A stretch of DNA of 64,000 nt from Pedobacter soli (GCF_900101435.1 NZ_FMZH01000007.1:310001-374000), one strand, 5' to 3'. Counted from the stretch's first letter, positions 40,049 to 49,932 are shown. Made by a program: numbers and translations. The notes: a model not told the origin generated them from the sequence alone.

Positions 40049-41071
40049 ATGAACAACAGATTTTTAGATTTCAGGAGTGATACCGTAACCAAACCAACCG
40101 CCGGAATGTTGGAAGCCATGATGACTGCGAAAGTGGGAGATGACGTTTTCGGAGAAGATGAAACCGTGCATGCGCTGGAGACCAAACTAGCTTCGACCTT
40201 TAACATGGAAGCCGGATTATTTTGTCCGTCCGGAACGATGACCAACCAGATCGCCATCAAGTGTTTTACCCAGCCCATGGATGAGGTAATCTGCGATCAG
40301 ACTGCACACGTTTACCGCTACGAAATTGGTGGCATTGCTTTTCACTCCGGCGCATCGGTAAGGTTGCTGCATGGCGAGCGTGGTATTTTAACACCCGAGC
40401 TTATCGAGCCTGAAATTAACGATGACAATATTCATTATCCCAATTCGAGTTTAGTTGTTTTAGAAAATACGGTAAACAAAGGCGGTGGAAGCTGTTATAC
40501 CTTATCGCAAATTGCGCCAATACACCATTTGTGCAATATTAAAGGGCTGAAATTGCATTTAGACGGTGCCCGCATTTTTAATGCTTTAGCGGCAACGGGC
40601 GATCACGCCAGTGAGTACGGTAAATATTTCGATGGCATTTCGGTATGTCTCTCAAAAGGTTTAGGTGCTCCCGTTGGTTCGGTGCTATTGGGCACCAAAC
40701 AAATGATCAATAAAGCGCGTAAAGTAAGAAAGGCATTTGGTGGCGGGATGCGCCAGGCAGGTTTTTTGGCTGCTGCAGGTATTTATGCTTTAGATCATCA
40801 TGTAAGCAGGCTAAAAGAAGATCACGCCCATGCTAAGGCTTTGGCTATTGCGCTGGCGCGCACTTCTTATGTAAAATCGATTATGCCTGTTGAAACCAAT
40901 ATTGTGGTTTTTGAAGTAGAAAAAGGCACTGCAGAGAAAATTGTCCATCAGTTTAAAGAAAAAGGCCTTCATTGCAATACCACAAGCGATAGTACCATCC
41001 GTTTGGTTACTCATTTAGATCTTACTTCTACGATGATTGATCAGGCTATTGAAATAATTTTGCACCTTTAA
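40049..41071 (+). CDS. ltaE: Low-specificity L-threonine aldolase
   Basis: A 340-residue pyridoxal-phosphate enzyme that splits threonine (and allo-threonine) to glycine and acetaldehyde. Family markers are FRSDTVTKPTAGMLEAM at the start, HLDGARIFNA with the PLP-contacting aspartate, and the Schiff-base lysine in SVCLSKGLGAPVGSVL (about residue 200). It diverges from a sugar kinase over palindrome site D and precedes an unrelated hypothetical gene that has its own promoter. Control by the NUDIX regulator is possible but less certain than for the kinase. Confidence 0.95.
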   Translation: MNNRFLDFRSDTVTKPTAGMLEAMMTAKVGDDVFGEDETVHALETKLASTFNMEAGLFCPSGTMTNQIAIKCFTQPMDEVICDQTAHVYRYEIGGIAFHSGASVRLLHGERGILTPELIEPEINDDNIHYPNSSLVVLENTVNKGGGSCYTLSQIAPIHHLCNIKGLKLHLDGARIFNALAATGDHASEYGKYFDGISVCLSKGLGAPVGSVLLGTKQMINKARKVRKAFGGGMRQAGFLAAAGIYALDHHVSRLKEDHAHAKALAIALARTSYVKSIMPVETNIVVFEVEKGTAEKIVHQFKEKGLHCNTTSDSTIRLVTHLDLTSTMIDQAIEIILHL

Positions 41072-41088
41072 GCAGAAACTTATATTTG
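41060..41088 (+). promoter_or_regulatory. Promoter of the hypothetical gene at 41119
   Basis: TTG (41060-41062), 18 bases, TATATTTG (41081-41088). It overlaps the end of ltaE and shows that a longer reading of the next gene, starting at 41086, is not real. Confidence 0.6.
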
Positions 41089-41118
41089 TTCCTAATAACC
41101 AAGTGTAATAATAATATA

Positions 41119-41811
41119 ATGAGCAAAGACAATCAATCACCTTTGGATGGGTTTTTAGAAATCTTAATACAACAGCACGAAAAATCAGCTGAAAATATTA
41201 ACACGGCTTTGTATGACGATATCGTTAATACTGCAGAGATTCTTAAAAAGACCGAGGATGATGCTGTTCGTACAGAGGCTGTAGCTAGCTTGCGTAATCG
41301 TTTTAAAAATGAAGATCTGAATCAAGTCACAGATATTTTTATTTACTGTCAACGCTTTTTATCGGAGAATGATGACCCTCTTCCAATGGCTTCACAACTA
41401 TGCATCTCAATTGGTAAATTATTTACTAACGAAAACCTACACTATGCCGTTGGTAAGGTTTATAGTAGAGATGAAACAGAAAGTGGGGCAGCTTTATCAT
41501 TTTTAGGTTACCTAGCTTTAATTGAGCAGCATACATTTTATGTGCTTAATTTTATAAAAGAAAATTTTGCTGGTTTTTCTCCAAATAACAAAACAACATG
41601 CGTATTTCAACTTAAAGAAATACTTCCCGATAATGAAATTGCGAAGCAGATCGTGGTCAATAGTGGCATTACAAGATATGAACTAAGTTTTAGTACAGAC
41701 ATTGATTCGTCATCAAAACCCATTACATTTCAAACCGGGAAAGTTGATGGAAGCTTTAATGCTGGGATGGAAGAGTTAAAACCCAAACGTCCATGGTGGA
41801 AGTTTTGGTAG
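41119..41811 (+). CDS. Hypothetical protein (230 aa), helical, aromatic C terminus
   Basis: A 230-residue protein that was not recognised. It has no signal peptide and is predicted by eye to be largely helical, with alternating charged and hydrophobic residues (DDIVNTAEILKKTEDDAVRTEAVASL). The C terminus ends in PKRPWWKFW, a short aromatic-basic tail that could contact a membrane or a partner protein. The start at 41119 (MSKDNQSPLDGF) follows from the promoter at 41060-41088. Its base composition is more AT-rich than the neighbouring ltaE and accC. Confidence 0.7.
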   Translation: MSKDNQSPLDGFLEILIQQHEKSAENINTALYDDIVNTAEILKKTEDDAVRTEAVASLRNRFKNEDLNQVTDIFIYCQRFLSENDDPLPMASQLCISIGKLFTNENLHYAVGKVYSRDETESGAALSFLGYLALIEQHTFYVLNFIKENFAGFSPNNKTTCVFQLKEILPDNEIAKQIVVNSGITRYELSFSTDIDSSSKPITFQTGKVDGSFNAGMEELKPKRPWWKFW

Positions 41812-41892
41812 AAAAGTAAATTAAATAGCCTTTTTTAAGTTTATCCATTATTTAGATGGAGCATCTGAAAAACAATGTAGCATACTAAATGA

Positions 41893-43422
41893 ATGATCCA
41901 ACAAACCAAAATGCCCGAAAACTCCAAACTCCAAACCCCAATCTCCAAACTCTTAATTGCTAACCGTGGAGAGATTGCTTTGCGTATTATGCGCTCGGCA
42001 AAAGAAATGGGCATTAAAACAGTTGCCGTTTTCTCGGAGGCTGATCGCAATGCCTTACACGTTCGTTATGCTGATGAGGCAGTATGCATCGGACCAGCAC
42101 CTTCCAATCAGAGCTATCTGGTAGGAGAAAAAATTATAGAAGCCTGTAAATTAACCGGAGCCCAGGCTATTCATCCTGGTTACGGTTTTTTATCTGAAAA
42201 TGCTGCTTTTGCACAATTGGTAGCCGATGCTGGTTTGATTTTGGTTGGCCCCTCGCCACAGGCTATGGAAATTATGGGTAATAAATTGTCTGCTAAGGCT
42301 GCAGCCTTAAAATACAACATTCCTATGGTACCTGGTACCGAGGAGGCCATTACCGATGTGGAAGAAGCGAAGCAACGTGCCATTGAGGTCGGTTTTCCGA
42401 TTTTGATTAAAGCTGCTGCCGGTGGTGGTGGTAAGGGCATGCGCATTGTAGAACAGGCAAGCTATTTTGAAGAGCAAATGCAGCTGGCCGTTAGCGAGGC
42501 AACCTCTGCTTTTGGCGATGGATCGGTTTTCATAGAGCGTTATGTCACATCACCTCGTCATATCGAAATTCAGGTGCTGGGCGATACCCATGGCAATATT
42601 GTGCACCTTTTTGAGCGTGAGTGCTCGGTGCAGCGCCGTCACCAAAAGGTGGTTGAAGAAGCCCCTTCGTCGGTATTAACCGAAGAGATCAGGCAGCGTA
42701 TGGGCAAATGTGCGGTAGATGTAGCCCGTTCGGTTAATTACACCGGTGCCGGAACGGTTGAATTTATCCTGGACGAAAACCTCGATTTTTTCTTCCTCGA
42801 AATGAATACCCGTTTGCAGGTAGAGCATCCCGTTACCGAACTGATTACCGGGATCGATCTGGTAAAAGAACAGATTAAAATCGCTTCGGGCGAAAAATTA
42901 AGCTTTAGTCAGGACGATTTAAAAATTAGTGGCCATGCCATTGAGCTTAGGGTTTATGCCGAAGACCCAGCCAATAATTTCCTTCCGGATATTGGTACGC
43001 TTCAAACCTATATTACCCCGCAGGGAAATGGCGTAAGGGTTGATGATGGCTTTGAACAGGGAATGGAAATACCCATCTATTACGATCCGATGATTGCCAA
43101 ACTGATTACTTACGGCAAGGATAGGGAAGAAGCTATGGTGGGTATGGTGCGGGCAATTGAAGAATATGATATTACCGGGATAGAAACTACCTTAGGATTT
43201 GGTAAATTTGTCATGCAACACGAAGCTTTCAAAACCGGAAATTTTGATACGCATTTTGTTGCTAAATATTTTAAACCCGAAAGTTTAAAGGTACAAGACC
43301 AAACCGAAGCTTTAATTGCGGCGGTAATGGCTGCTAAGCTGTTTCAAAAAAAGGATGTGCAGCTTAACGATACTACAAAGCAAAGTACTTCTGACTGGAG
43401 GAAAAACAGATTAAAATATTAA
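41893..43422 (+). CDS. accC: Biotin carboxylase subunit of an acyl-CoA carboxylase
   Basis: A 509-residue ATP-grasp enzyme that carboxylates biotin on a carrier protein. The N-terminal domain begins at ISKLLIANRGEIALRIMRSA, the glycine-rich ATP loop is AAAGGGGKGMRIV, and the catalytic region is FLEMNTRLQVEHPVTE. The first 18 residues (MIQQTKMPENSKLQTP) are not conserved and are encoded by an ACTCCAAAC-like repeat, so the true start may be the ATG at 41911. No carrier or carboxyltransferase gene is adjacent. It could serve acetyl-CoA or propionyl-CoA carboxylation. Confidence 0.93.
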   Translation: MIQQTKMPENSKLQTPISKLLIANRGEIALRIMRSAKEMGIKTVAVFSEADRNALHVRYADEAVCIGPAPSNQSYLVGEKIIEACKLTGAQAIHPGYGFLSENAAFAQLVADAGLILVGPSPQAMEIMGNKLSAKAAALKYNIPMVPGTEEAITDVEEAKQRAIEVGFPILIKAAAGGGGKGMRIVEQASYFEEQMQLAVSEATSAFGDGSVFIERYVTSPRHIEIQVLGDTHGNIVHLFERECSVQRRHQKVVEEAPSSVLTEEIRQRMGKCAVDVARSVNYTGAGTVEFILDENLDFFFLEMNTRLQVEHPVTELITGIDLVKEQIKIASGEKLSFSQDDLKISGHAIELRVYAEDPANNFLPDIGTLQTYITPQGNGVRVDDGFEQGMEIPIYYDPMIAKLITYGKDREEAMVGMVRAIEEYDITGIETTLGFGKFVMQHEAFKTGNFDTHFVAKYFKPESLKVQDQTEALIAAVMAAKLFQKKDVQLNDTTKQSTSDWRKNRLKY

Positions 43423-43444
43423 CACATTTTACGATTGCGCGGAT

Positions 43445-43513
43445 CGTCATTCCCAACTTGATTGGGAATCTTAAGCCAATAGCTTTAAGATTCCTGGCTG
43501 CTCAGGAATGACG
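43445..43513. repeat. REP-like 69-bp palindromic element
   Basis: Outer arms CGTCATTCC/GGAATGACG and inner arms GGAATCTTAAGC/GCTTTAAGATTCC (one bulge) make a long imperfect hairpin between accC and ribE. It resembles the dispersed GTCATTCC-type repeats seen in many Bacteroidota genomes. Confidence 0.6.
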
Positions 43514-43536
43514 GTTTACAGAAAAAATAAATACCC

Positions 43537-44121
43537 ATGTTCACAGGAATTATAGAAACTTTAGGCGAAGTTACCGCCATTAAAAACGATCATACCAATA
43601 TCCATTTCACCATTTCATCGGCCATTAGCCACGAGCTTAAAATAGACCAAAGCGTAGCACACAATGGCGTATGCTTAACGGTTGTAGCTTTAAATGATGG
43701 TACACATACCGTTACCGCAATAGATGAGACATTGAATAAGACCAATCTGGATGCGCTTAAAGTAGGAAGTAAAGTGAATTTGGAGCGTTGTATGCAAATG
43801 AACGCCCGCCTTGACGGCCACATTGTACAGGGGCATATAGACCAAACCGCAGTTTGTGTTAAGCGCGAAGAATTGGATGGTAGTTGGGAATACCGCTTTA
43901 AGTACGATGCTTCGGCTGGTAATGTAACCGTAGAAAAAGGCTCGGCCTGTGTAAACGGCATTAGCTTAACCGTAGTAAATTCTGCCGCTGATGAGTTTTC
44001 GGTATTTATCATCCCATATACTTTCGAGCATACCAATTTACAGGAAGTAAATGTTGGCGATACCGTAAACCTGGAGTTCGATATCATTGGCAAATACGTG
44101 GACAGGTTAATGAATAAATAA
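43537..44121 (+). CDS. ribE: Riboflavin synthase, alpha subunit
   Basis: A 194-residue enzyme that dismutates two 6,7-dimethyl-8-ribityllumazine molecules to riboflavin. It has two homologous lumazine-binding halves: MFTGIIETLGEV with VAHNGVCLTVV, and GHIVQGHIDQ with GSACVNGISLTVV. The length is normal for the family. It stands alone, with no other rib gene or FMN riboswitch nearby. A REP-like hairpin precedes it. Confidence 0.95.
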   Translation: MFTGIIETLGEVTAIKNDHTNIHFTISSAISHELKIDQSVAHNGVCLTVVALNDGTHTVTAIDETLNKTNLDALKVGSKVNLERCMQMNARLDGHIVQGHIDQTAVCVKREELDGSWEYRFKYDASAGNVTVEKGSACVNGISLTVVNSAADEFSVFIIPYTFEHTNLQEVNVGDTVNLEFDIIGKYVDRLMNK

Positions 44122-44288
44122 AATTATTTTCAAAGTGTTGATTTTGTTTTAAGTGCTTGTTAGTGAGTTTTTTATTTTATTTTAGGCGTTGTTGTAACGC
44201 TTAATTTTTCATAACAGTGCAGGATAGTTGGGCGGATAATATTGCTGATTATTACTGTGAAACACAAAAAACCTAACACTAACCATTT

Positions 44289-46937
44289 ATGAACAAAATC
44301 CCGCGTATGCAAGGCGTAGTCTGTACCCTTGCCGTACTATTTTCGATTGTTACCCATACCTTTGCACAGAAAATTTCGGTAAAAGATTTAACGGTAGAGC
44401 ATTTGGTGAATCCTTTAAATTTGGATAACCTCCAACCTCGTTTTAGCTGGAAACTGGTTTCAGCAATTAAAAATACACATCAAAATAATTACGAAATCAA
44501 ATTAGGTACTACAGCCAAAATTGATAAAGCAATTTGGAAAGCCAATGTAAGTGACGATCAATCGGTTTTGGTTACTTACAAAGGTCCCCAACTCACATCT
44601 AAAACCAGGTATTACTGGCAGGTAAGGGTAAAAGATAACCATGGCAATACTTCGGCCTGGTCACCGGTTCAGTATTTTCAAACGGGTTTAAAAGCAGAAG
44701 ACTGGAGTGCCAAATGGATTACGGTTGAAGGAAAAGATACAGCCCAGGCCAGCCCGATGTTTAGAAAAGAAATCAACCTGAAAAAGGCTGTCCGCTCGGC
44801 AATGGCTTACATTACGGCAAAAGGACTATATCAGGCCGAGTTGAATGGCAAGCGTATCAGCAATGCCTATTTTGCACCAGGCTGGACAAGCTATAAAAAC
44901 CATATCCAATATCAGGCTTACGAACTGGGCCAAACATTAAAAAAAGGTGCCAATGTAATCGGCGTATCATTGGGCGATGGCTGGTATAAAGGCCGCATAG
45001 GTTTTGGCTGGCAGAAGCAGTTTTATGGCGATACACGCGCTTTGTTATTACAACTTGAAGTAGAATATACCGATGGAAGCAAAGAAACTTTTGTTAGCGA
45101 TAATAGTTGGAAAAGCAACTACGGGCCAATTCGTGCCGCAAATATTTACGATGGTGAAAATTACGATGCCAGATTAGAAATAGCTGGCTGGAGCAATATT
45201 GGTTTTAAAGAAACTGCAGACTGGAAGCCTGTGCGCACACTCGAAAACGGACCTGAAAAACTGGTAGGTATGAGCGGGCCACAGGTAACCAAACACGAAG
45301 AATTTAAAGCTTTAAAGATTTTTAAAACCCCTTTGGGTGAAACCGTTGTTGATTTCGGACAGAACCTGGTAGGCTGGGTGATGCTAAAAGCCAAAGGCCC
45401 TGCAGGCACTAAAATTACCGTCAGCCATGCCGAGGTTTTAACAAAGGACGGTAATTTTTACACCACCAACCTGCGTACTGCCAAACAGCAAAACAACTAT
45501 ATTTTAAAAGGAGATGTAGAGCAGGCTTTCGAGCCACATTTCACTTTTCAGGGTTTCAGATATGCTAAAATAGAAGGTTATCCGGGCGAATTGAAGCTGG
45601 AAGATTTAACCGCTGTTGCGGTTTACTCAGATATGCAAACCAGCGGAAAGTTCAGCACTTCTAATCCTTTGTTAAATCAATTGCAGCATAATATCAGCTG
45701 GGGACAGAAAGGCAATTTTGTTGATGTACCTACCGATTGTCCGCAGCGCGATGAGCGCTTGGGTTGGACAGGCGATGCGCAGGCTTTTGCCAATACTGCA
45801 GCCTATAACATGAATGTTTCTGGCTTTTTTACCAAATGGTTAAAAGACGTAGCGGCCGATCAGTTACAAAGTGGTAGCGTACCTTTTGTAATACCTAATG
45901 TACTGGGTAAGAACGATGCCGGTTCGGCAGGTTGGGCCGATGTGGCCACCATTATTCCATGGGATTTATATGTGGTTTACGCAGATAAAGGCTTGCTCGA
46001 AACCCAATACGGAAGCATGAAAAAGTGGGTTGATTATATTTCATCAGTTTCTAAAAATAATTTGTGGAACAGTGGTTTCCATTTTGGCGACTGGTTGTTT
46101 TACCGCCCTAACGATGATAATGATGGCCGCGCAGCAGTTACCGATAAATACATGATTGCGCAAACATTTTACGCGCATTCTACCCAGTTACTCATTAACG
46201 CAGCAAAAGTTTTAGGTAAAACCGATGATGTAACCAAATACAGCGATTTGCTGGCCAAAATAAAGGAAGCATATATTAAAGAAAACATGACGCCAAGCGG
46301 CAAACTGATTTCGAATACCCAAACGGCCTATGTATTGGCATTGCAATTTGATATGCTGCCAGAAAACTTGCGCGCGCAGGCTGCACAACGTTTGGTTGAT
46401 AATGTTCGCGATTATGGTAATCACCTTACAACAGGTTTCCTGGGTACACCATATCTCTGCCATGTATTAAGCCGCTTTGGTCATGAGAACGTAGCTTACG
46501 ATTTGTTAATGCAGGAAAAATATCCATCGTGGCTTTACCCGGTAAAAATGGGCGCAACTACCATTTGGGAGCGCTGGGATGGAATTAAGCAGGATGGCTC
46601 TTTCCAAACCGCTGACATGAATTCTTTTAACCACTATGCTTATGGCGCTATTGGCGATTGGATGTACAAAAACATTGCAGGGATTAACCCGGTTGTTGCG
46701 CAGCCAGGCTATAAAGCCATTTTGATTGCGCCACGACCTGGGGGTAAATTAACCAGTGCTTCGGCCGAGCTGGAAACCGTTTACGGAACCGTAAAATCTT
46801 CCTGGACTTTAACCGATGGAGTTTTTAAATTGGATGTAGTTGTTCCTGCTAATGCTACAGCAACCGTGATACTACCCAAAACCGATAAGAAGGAAGAAAT
46901 TGGCTCCGGAAGCTATCATTTTGAAAGTAAATACTAA
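44289..46937 (+). CDS. Glycoside hydrolase family 78 alpha-L-rhamnosidase, exported
   Basis: An 882-residue enzyme expected to release terminal rhamnose from plant or microbial glycans. A signal peptide (cleaved near HTFAQ) is followed by N-terminal beta domains (about residues 25-390) and the (alpha/alpha)6 barrel (about 455-780). Catalytic-region motifs are DVPTDCPQRDERLGWTGDAQ and GDWLFYRPNDDNDGR, and a C-terminal beta domain carries PGYKAILIAPRPGG. No SusC/SusD pair adjoins it, so it is not within a polysaccharide utilisation locus in this window. Confidence 0.93.
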   Translation: MNKIPRMQGVVCTLAVLFSIVTHTFAQKISVKDLTVEHLVNPLNLDNLQPRFSWKLVSAIKNTHQNNYEIKLGTTAKIDKAIWKANVSDDQSVLVTYKGPQLTSKTRYYWQVRVKDNHGNTSAWSPVQYFQTGLKAEDWSAKWITVEGKDTAQASPMFRKEINLKKAVRSAMAYITAKGLYQAELNGKRISNAYFAPGWTSYKNHIQYQAYELGQTLKKGANVIGVSLGDGWYKGRIGFGWQKQFYGDTRALLLQLEVEYTDGSKETFVSDNSWKSNYGPIRAANIYDGENYDARLEIAGWSNIGFKETADWKPVRTLENGPEKLVGMSGPQVTKHEEFKALKIFKTPLGETVVDFGQNLVGWVMLKAKGPAGTKITVSHAEVLTKDGNFYTTNLRTAKQQNNYILKGDVEQAFEPHFTFQGFRYAKIEGYPGELKLEDLTAVAVYSDMQTSGKFSTSNPLLNQLQHNISWGQKGNFVDVPTDCPQRDERLGWTGDAQAFANTAAYNMNVSGFFTKWLKDVAADQLQSGSVPFVIPNVLGKNDAGSAGWADVATIIPWDLYVVYADKGLLETQYGSMKKWVDYISSVSKNNLWNSGFHFGDWLFYRPNDDNDGRAAVTDKYMIAQTFYAHSTQLLINAAKVLGKTDDVTKYSDLLAKIKEAYIKENMTPSGKLISNTQTAYVLALQFDMLPENLRAQAAQRLVDNVRDYGNHLTTGFLGTPYLCHVLSRFGHENVAYDLLMQEKYPSWLYPVKMGATTIWERWDGIKQDGSFQTADMNSFNHYAYGAIGDWMYKNIAGINPVVAQPGYKAILIAPRPGGKLTSASAELETVYGTVKSSWTLTDGVFKLDVVVPANATATVILPKTDKKEEIGSGSYHFESKY

Positions 46938-47119
46938 CGATAAGTAGCCATAAAGCCCCGGTAAAATACAATTCTTTTTGTTGGTTTGAATATACATTTT
47001 TTAATATAAATTGTTGGTTGTAATATGCAATTTGCATTCAGGCAGGATTTTGAAACTAAATATTAATCGCTTAATATTGCAGCACGGTTAAAAGGGTGGC
47101 TGTATCATTTATATTGTTT

Positions 47120-47211
47120 GTCATCCTGAGCCTGTCGAAGGAGTATAGTAAAGTATATAACTAAAACATTTCGACTACCTGTCCCGATTTTTTCGACAGG
47201 CTCAACCTGAC
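47120..47211. repeat. Bacteroidota-type dispersed inverted repeat
   Basis: TGAGCCTGTCGAA (47127-47139) and TTCGACAGGCTCA (47192-47204) form a perfect 13-bp stem, with GTCA/TGAC as outer flanks. The 330-base gap between the rhamnosidase gene and the DUF4268 gene otherwise shows no gene. This repeat is of the kind scattered in Flavobacteriia and Sphingobacteriia. Confidence 0.6.
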
Positions 47212-47267
47212 AGATATAAAAAGTTCGACTAAAAGATTCAGTCTTTTGACCGAAGACCCAATAATAC

Positions 47268-47729
47268 ATGTACAGTAGAGAAGAATCAGTAAGGTTACGC
47301 CAACAATTTTGGATCAGTTTCGGACAATACATGAAACCCGTTCCTTCGGCCAGTGGCTCGACGGTAAACTGGACCAATTATAAAACGGGCGTTAAAAATA
47401 TCTTCTTTAAAATGGATGTCGACAAGAAGGAAGCCTTTATCAGTATTCAGCTTCCTCACCCCGATGCAGGAATCAGGCATTTAATATTCGAGCAGTTCGA
47501 AGAGTTTAAAGCCATGTTCAGCAATGAAATGGGCGAAGAGTGGGACTGGATTAAGGATGCAACCGATGATTTTGGTAAAACCGTGAGCCTGATTTCAACG
47601 AGAATTACTGGCGTAAGCATTTTTAACCAGCAGCACTGGCCCGAGCTCATTTCTTTTTTCAAACCCCGTATCATTGCACTCGATGAATTTTGGGACAATG
47701 TAAAGCCGGTGTTCGAAAGTCTGGTTTAA
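47268..47729 (+). CDS. DUF4268 domain protein
   Basis: A 153-residue cytosolic protein with the DUF4268 pattern MYSREESVRLRQQFWISFGQYM followed by beta strands (FFKMDVDKKEAFISIQL) and a C-terminal helical part. The family is found alone or fused to nuclease-like modules. The function of the single-domain form is not known. It converges with the TPR gene, and the two stop codons overlap by 4 bases. Confidence 0.75.
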   Translation: MYSREESVRLRQQFWISFGQYMKPVPSASGSTVNWTNYKTGVKNIFFKMDVDKKEAFISIQLPHPDAGIRHLIFEQFEEFKAMFSNEMGEEWDWIKDATDDFGKTVSLISTRITGVSIFNQQHWPELISFFKPRIIALDEFWDNVKPVFESLV

Positions 47730-48874
47730 TCGGCCAGGTTCAGTTGTGCTACCCGGTCTTTAGCAAACTTAATTTCTTCCTTATCATCTGTTAGGTTTGG
47801 CTTGCATTTTAAATACAGGTTGTAATATTTTAAGGCATTGCCACTTTGCTTAAAGCGGGTATCGTAAAGTATAGCCAGGCGATAGTACAGAGTAGGGGTG
47901 GCATCAAATTGCAAGCCTTTTTTATAGGTGGCATTGGCCAGGCTAAACTGATTATTTTCTTCATACACAAGGCCCAGCAAAGAATAATAGCTTGGGGTAT
48001 TGGGTGAAATGGCCTCATCAATTGTTTTCTTTGCATAAATGGCTGCCTGCGGATAGTTTTTTAAAGCCCGGTAACTTAATGCCGTATAATACAAAGTAGC
48101 TTCGTTTTGCATGACCATTTTCTCCAGCATTTTAAATAGATCAATGGCTTTCTGGTATTTTTTGGTATAGTAGTAAGCTTTGGCTACATCTTTCACTACC
48201 CCCGCATCGGCACCATCCTTTAATAGTTTTTCGCCAGCTGCAATTACCTCATTGTATTTTTTTAACTGGTTGGCTACCGGCAATTTTTCTTTTTGTAAAA
48301 TCAGGTTATCGGTATCTGCTTTGCTGGCAATATCAAGCACTTCATAAGCTTTTTCGTAAGCTTGTTTCAGGGAGTAAATACCAGCCAGGTCTGAGGCAAC
48401 GTCACCTTCAGTTGGGTTAATTTTATTGGCTTTTAATAAATACAAGAGTTTAAGCGAATCGGTAGGAATGCTGTAGAGATTAGCCAAAAGCTTATACACA
48501 TTAAAATTATTACTGTCTATTTTTACTATTTCGCCATAGTATAACCGGGCTTTTTCAGTATTGCCCCGCCGGGTATTAATGCTGCCCAAACTAAACAATA
48601 TGGGCAAGCTCTGTGGTTGGAGGGCATAAGCTTTGGTGTAAAATTTTTCGGCTTCAACATTGTTCCCTGCCATTAAAAAGCAATACCCCATTTGGCTAAG
48701 TACTTTAATATCGCTCACATTTTCGCCATAAACTGATTTCAGGTATTGGCCGGCATCAGCATAGCGTTGGGTCTGGTATAAATCGAAAAGTTTTTCTTTA
48801 TCTACAGTCACATCCTGACTGTAAGTTACCTTAACAAGGCAGCATAACACGAATACTAAAAATAGCTTTTTCAT
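47726..48874 (-). CDS. Exported TPR-repeat protein (382 aa)
   Basis: A 382-residue protein with a signal peptide (cleaved near TYSQ) and about eight tetratricopeptide repeats over residues 25-375 (for example MGYCFLMAGNNVEAEKFYTKAYALQP and YYTKKYQKAIDLFKMLEKM). It probably acts as a periplasmic or outer-membrane scaffold. The partner is unknown. A TAAATTTG element (minus, 48927-48920) upstream may be its -7 box. Confidence 0.82.
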   Translation of the reverse strand: MKKLFLVFVLCCLVKVTYSQDVTVDKEKLFDLYQTQRYADAGQYLKSVYGENVSDIKVLSQMGYCFLMAGNNVEAEKFYTKAYALQPQSLPILFSLGSINTRRGNTEKARLYYGEIVKIDSNNFNVYKLLANLYSIPTDSLKLLYLLKANKINPTEGDVASDLAGIYSLKQAYEKAYEVLDIASKADTDNLILQKEKLPVANQLKKYNEVIAAGEKLLKDGADAGVVKDVAKAYYYTKKYQKAIDLFKMLEKMVMQNEATLYYTALSYRALKNYPQAAIYAKKTIDEAISPNTPSYYSLLGLVYEENNQFSLANATYKKGLQFDATPTLYYRLAILYDTRFKQSGNALKYYNLYLKCKPNLTDDKEEIKFAKDRVAQLNLAD

Positions 48875-49017
48875 AATAAGGAATTATAAAACTAATTTAT
48901 TAGTTGTTTTTATCATTTCCAAATTTATTTTGGATAAGGGTGTTGAAAAAACTGAACTAAAAACAAAATAAAGCTTAATGGGTTTATAAGGAATAGTTTA
49001 ACTAAAAATAAGAACCT

Positions 49018-49314
49018 ATGAACACTTTAAAAAAGTTTGAATTAATGGAAAAGATTGTGCGTGAATTGGAAGATCTACAAAATTCTCAGCAGGCCCTTAT
49101 TCAGAAAATTGGTAAAATTGAAGTAGATAACATCGAATTGGGCGATAGCCGTTTGGAAAAAGATTTACCCGATATTCATCAAAATTTAGGCGATAACTTA
49201 GATACTATTTCGGGAATTTTAGATTACTTTGCAGGTAAAACACAAAACTTTGGTGATAAAAACAATGTGGAAGCCTTAAAAGAACAGGAAGCCATAAACA
49301 ATGCCACCAGCTAA
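49018..49314 (+). CDS. Small coiled-coil protein (98 aa)
   Basis: A 98-residue acidic, soluble protein dominated by heptad-like helices (LMEKIVRELEDLQNSQQALIQKIGKI), which suggests a coiled coil. No family was recognised. It lies 12 bases upstream of an outer-membrane barrel gene on the same strand and is probably co-transcribed with it. Confidence 0.65.
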   Translation: MNTLKKFELMEKIVRELEDLQNSQQALIQKIGKIEVDNIELGDSRLEKDLPDIHQNLGDNLDTISGILDYFAGKTQNFGDKNNVEALKEQEAINNATS

Positions 49315-49326
49315 ATTTAATCGCAT

Positions 49327-49914
49327 ATGAAATTTTTATCTTTAACCGTTGCTTTCTTACTTGTTGGCCTGTTCGCCAGTGCACAAGTATTACCTTCATT
49401 CCAGCTGGGCATTAAAGCTGGTGCAAATTTTTCGAAATTTGATAGTGAAAACACTTTTAACAGTGAAAACCGCGCAGGTTTTTACGGCGGGCTATGGGCC
49501 AGGCTAGGGGCTGCAGGCATTTACTTTCAACCGGAGCTGTATGTTTCTGGTAAGAAAACAAGTTTGGTGAGCAATACGGGAGAGGTAAATAAAGTAACCT
49601 TTACCAGTTTAGATGTGCCTTTACTGGTAGGTACCAAGTTTGGTGCTGCAGGTGTTGGTTTACGTTTAAACACCGGACCTATGTTTTCGTTAATTTTAGA
49701 TGAAAACCAAAGCTTTAGTCAGGCCGCAGGAACCGTTTTCAGGGCCGATTTTAAAAATCAGGCAGTTGCCTGGCAATTTGGTGCAGGTTTAGACCTTAAA
49801 AAGTTAAGCTTCGATGCACGTTACGAACTTGGTTTATCTAAAATCAACAAAGCAGGTTATCCGGGCACTAAGTTAAACTTATTTACAGTTGGCTTAGGGT
49901 ATAGGATTTTGTAA
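49327..49914 (+). CDS. Outer-membrane beta-barrel protein, PorT-like/OMP_b-brl
   Basis: A 195-residue protein with a signal peptide (cleaved near FASAQ) and an eight-strand barrel pattern: FQLGIKAGANFSKF, GFYGGLWARLG, and the aromatic C-terminal strand TVGLGYRIL. Such small barrels are abundant in Bacteroidota and have no known ligand. A perfect terminator follows 18 bases after the stop codon. Confidence 0.85.
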   Translation: MKFLSLTVAFLLVGLFASAQVLPSFQLGIKAGANFSKFDSENTFNSENRAGFYGGLWARLGAAGIYFQPELYVSGKKTSLVSNTGEVNKVTFTSLDVPLLVGTKFGAAGVGLRLNTGPMFSLILDENQSFSQAAGTVFRADFKNQAVAWQFGAGLDLKKLSFDARYELGLSKINKAGYPGTKLNLFTVGLGYRIL

Positions 49915-49932
49915 TAAAAATTATCTAGATTT

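Noticed and set aside
41086..41118. Extended N terminus of the hypothetical gene
   Set aside because: The upstream TTG start lies inside a TATATTTG promoter element and the added residues are not protein-like. The ATG at 41119 is used.
41911..41960. ACTCCAAAC-like repeats at the start of accC
   Set aside because: This is a short low-complexity stretch that only affects the poorly conserved N terminus. It was not treated as a separate repeat element.
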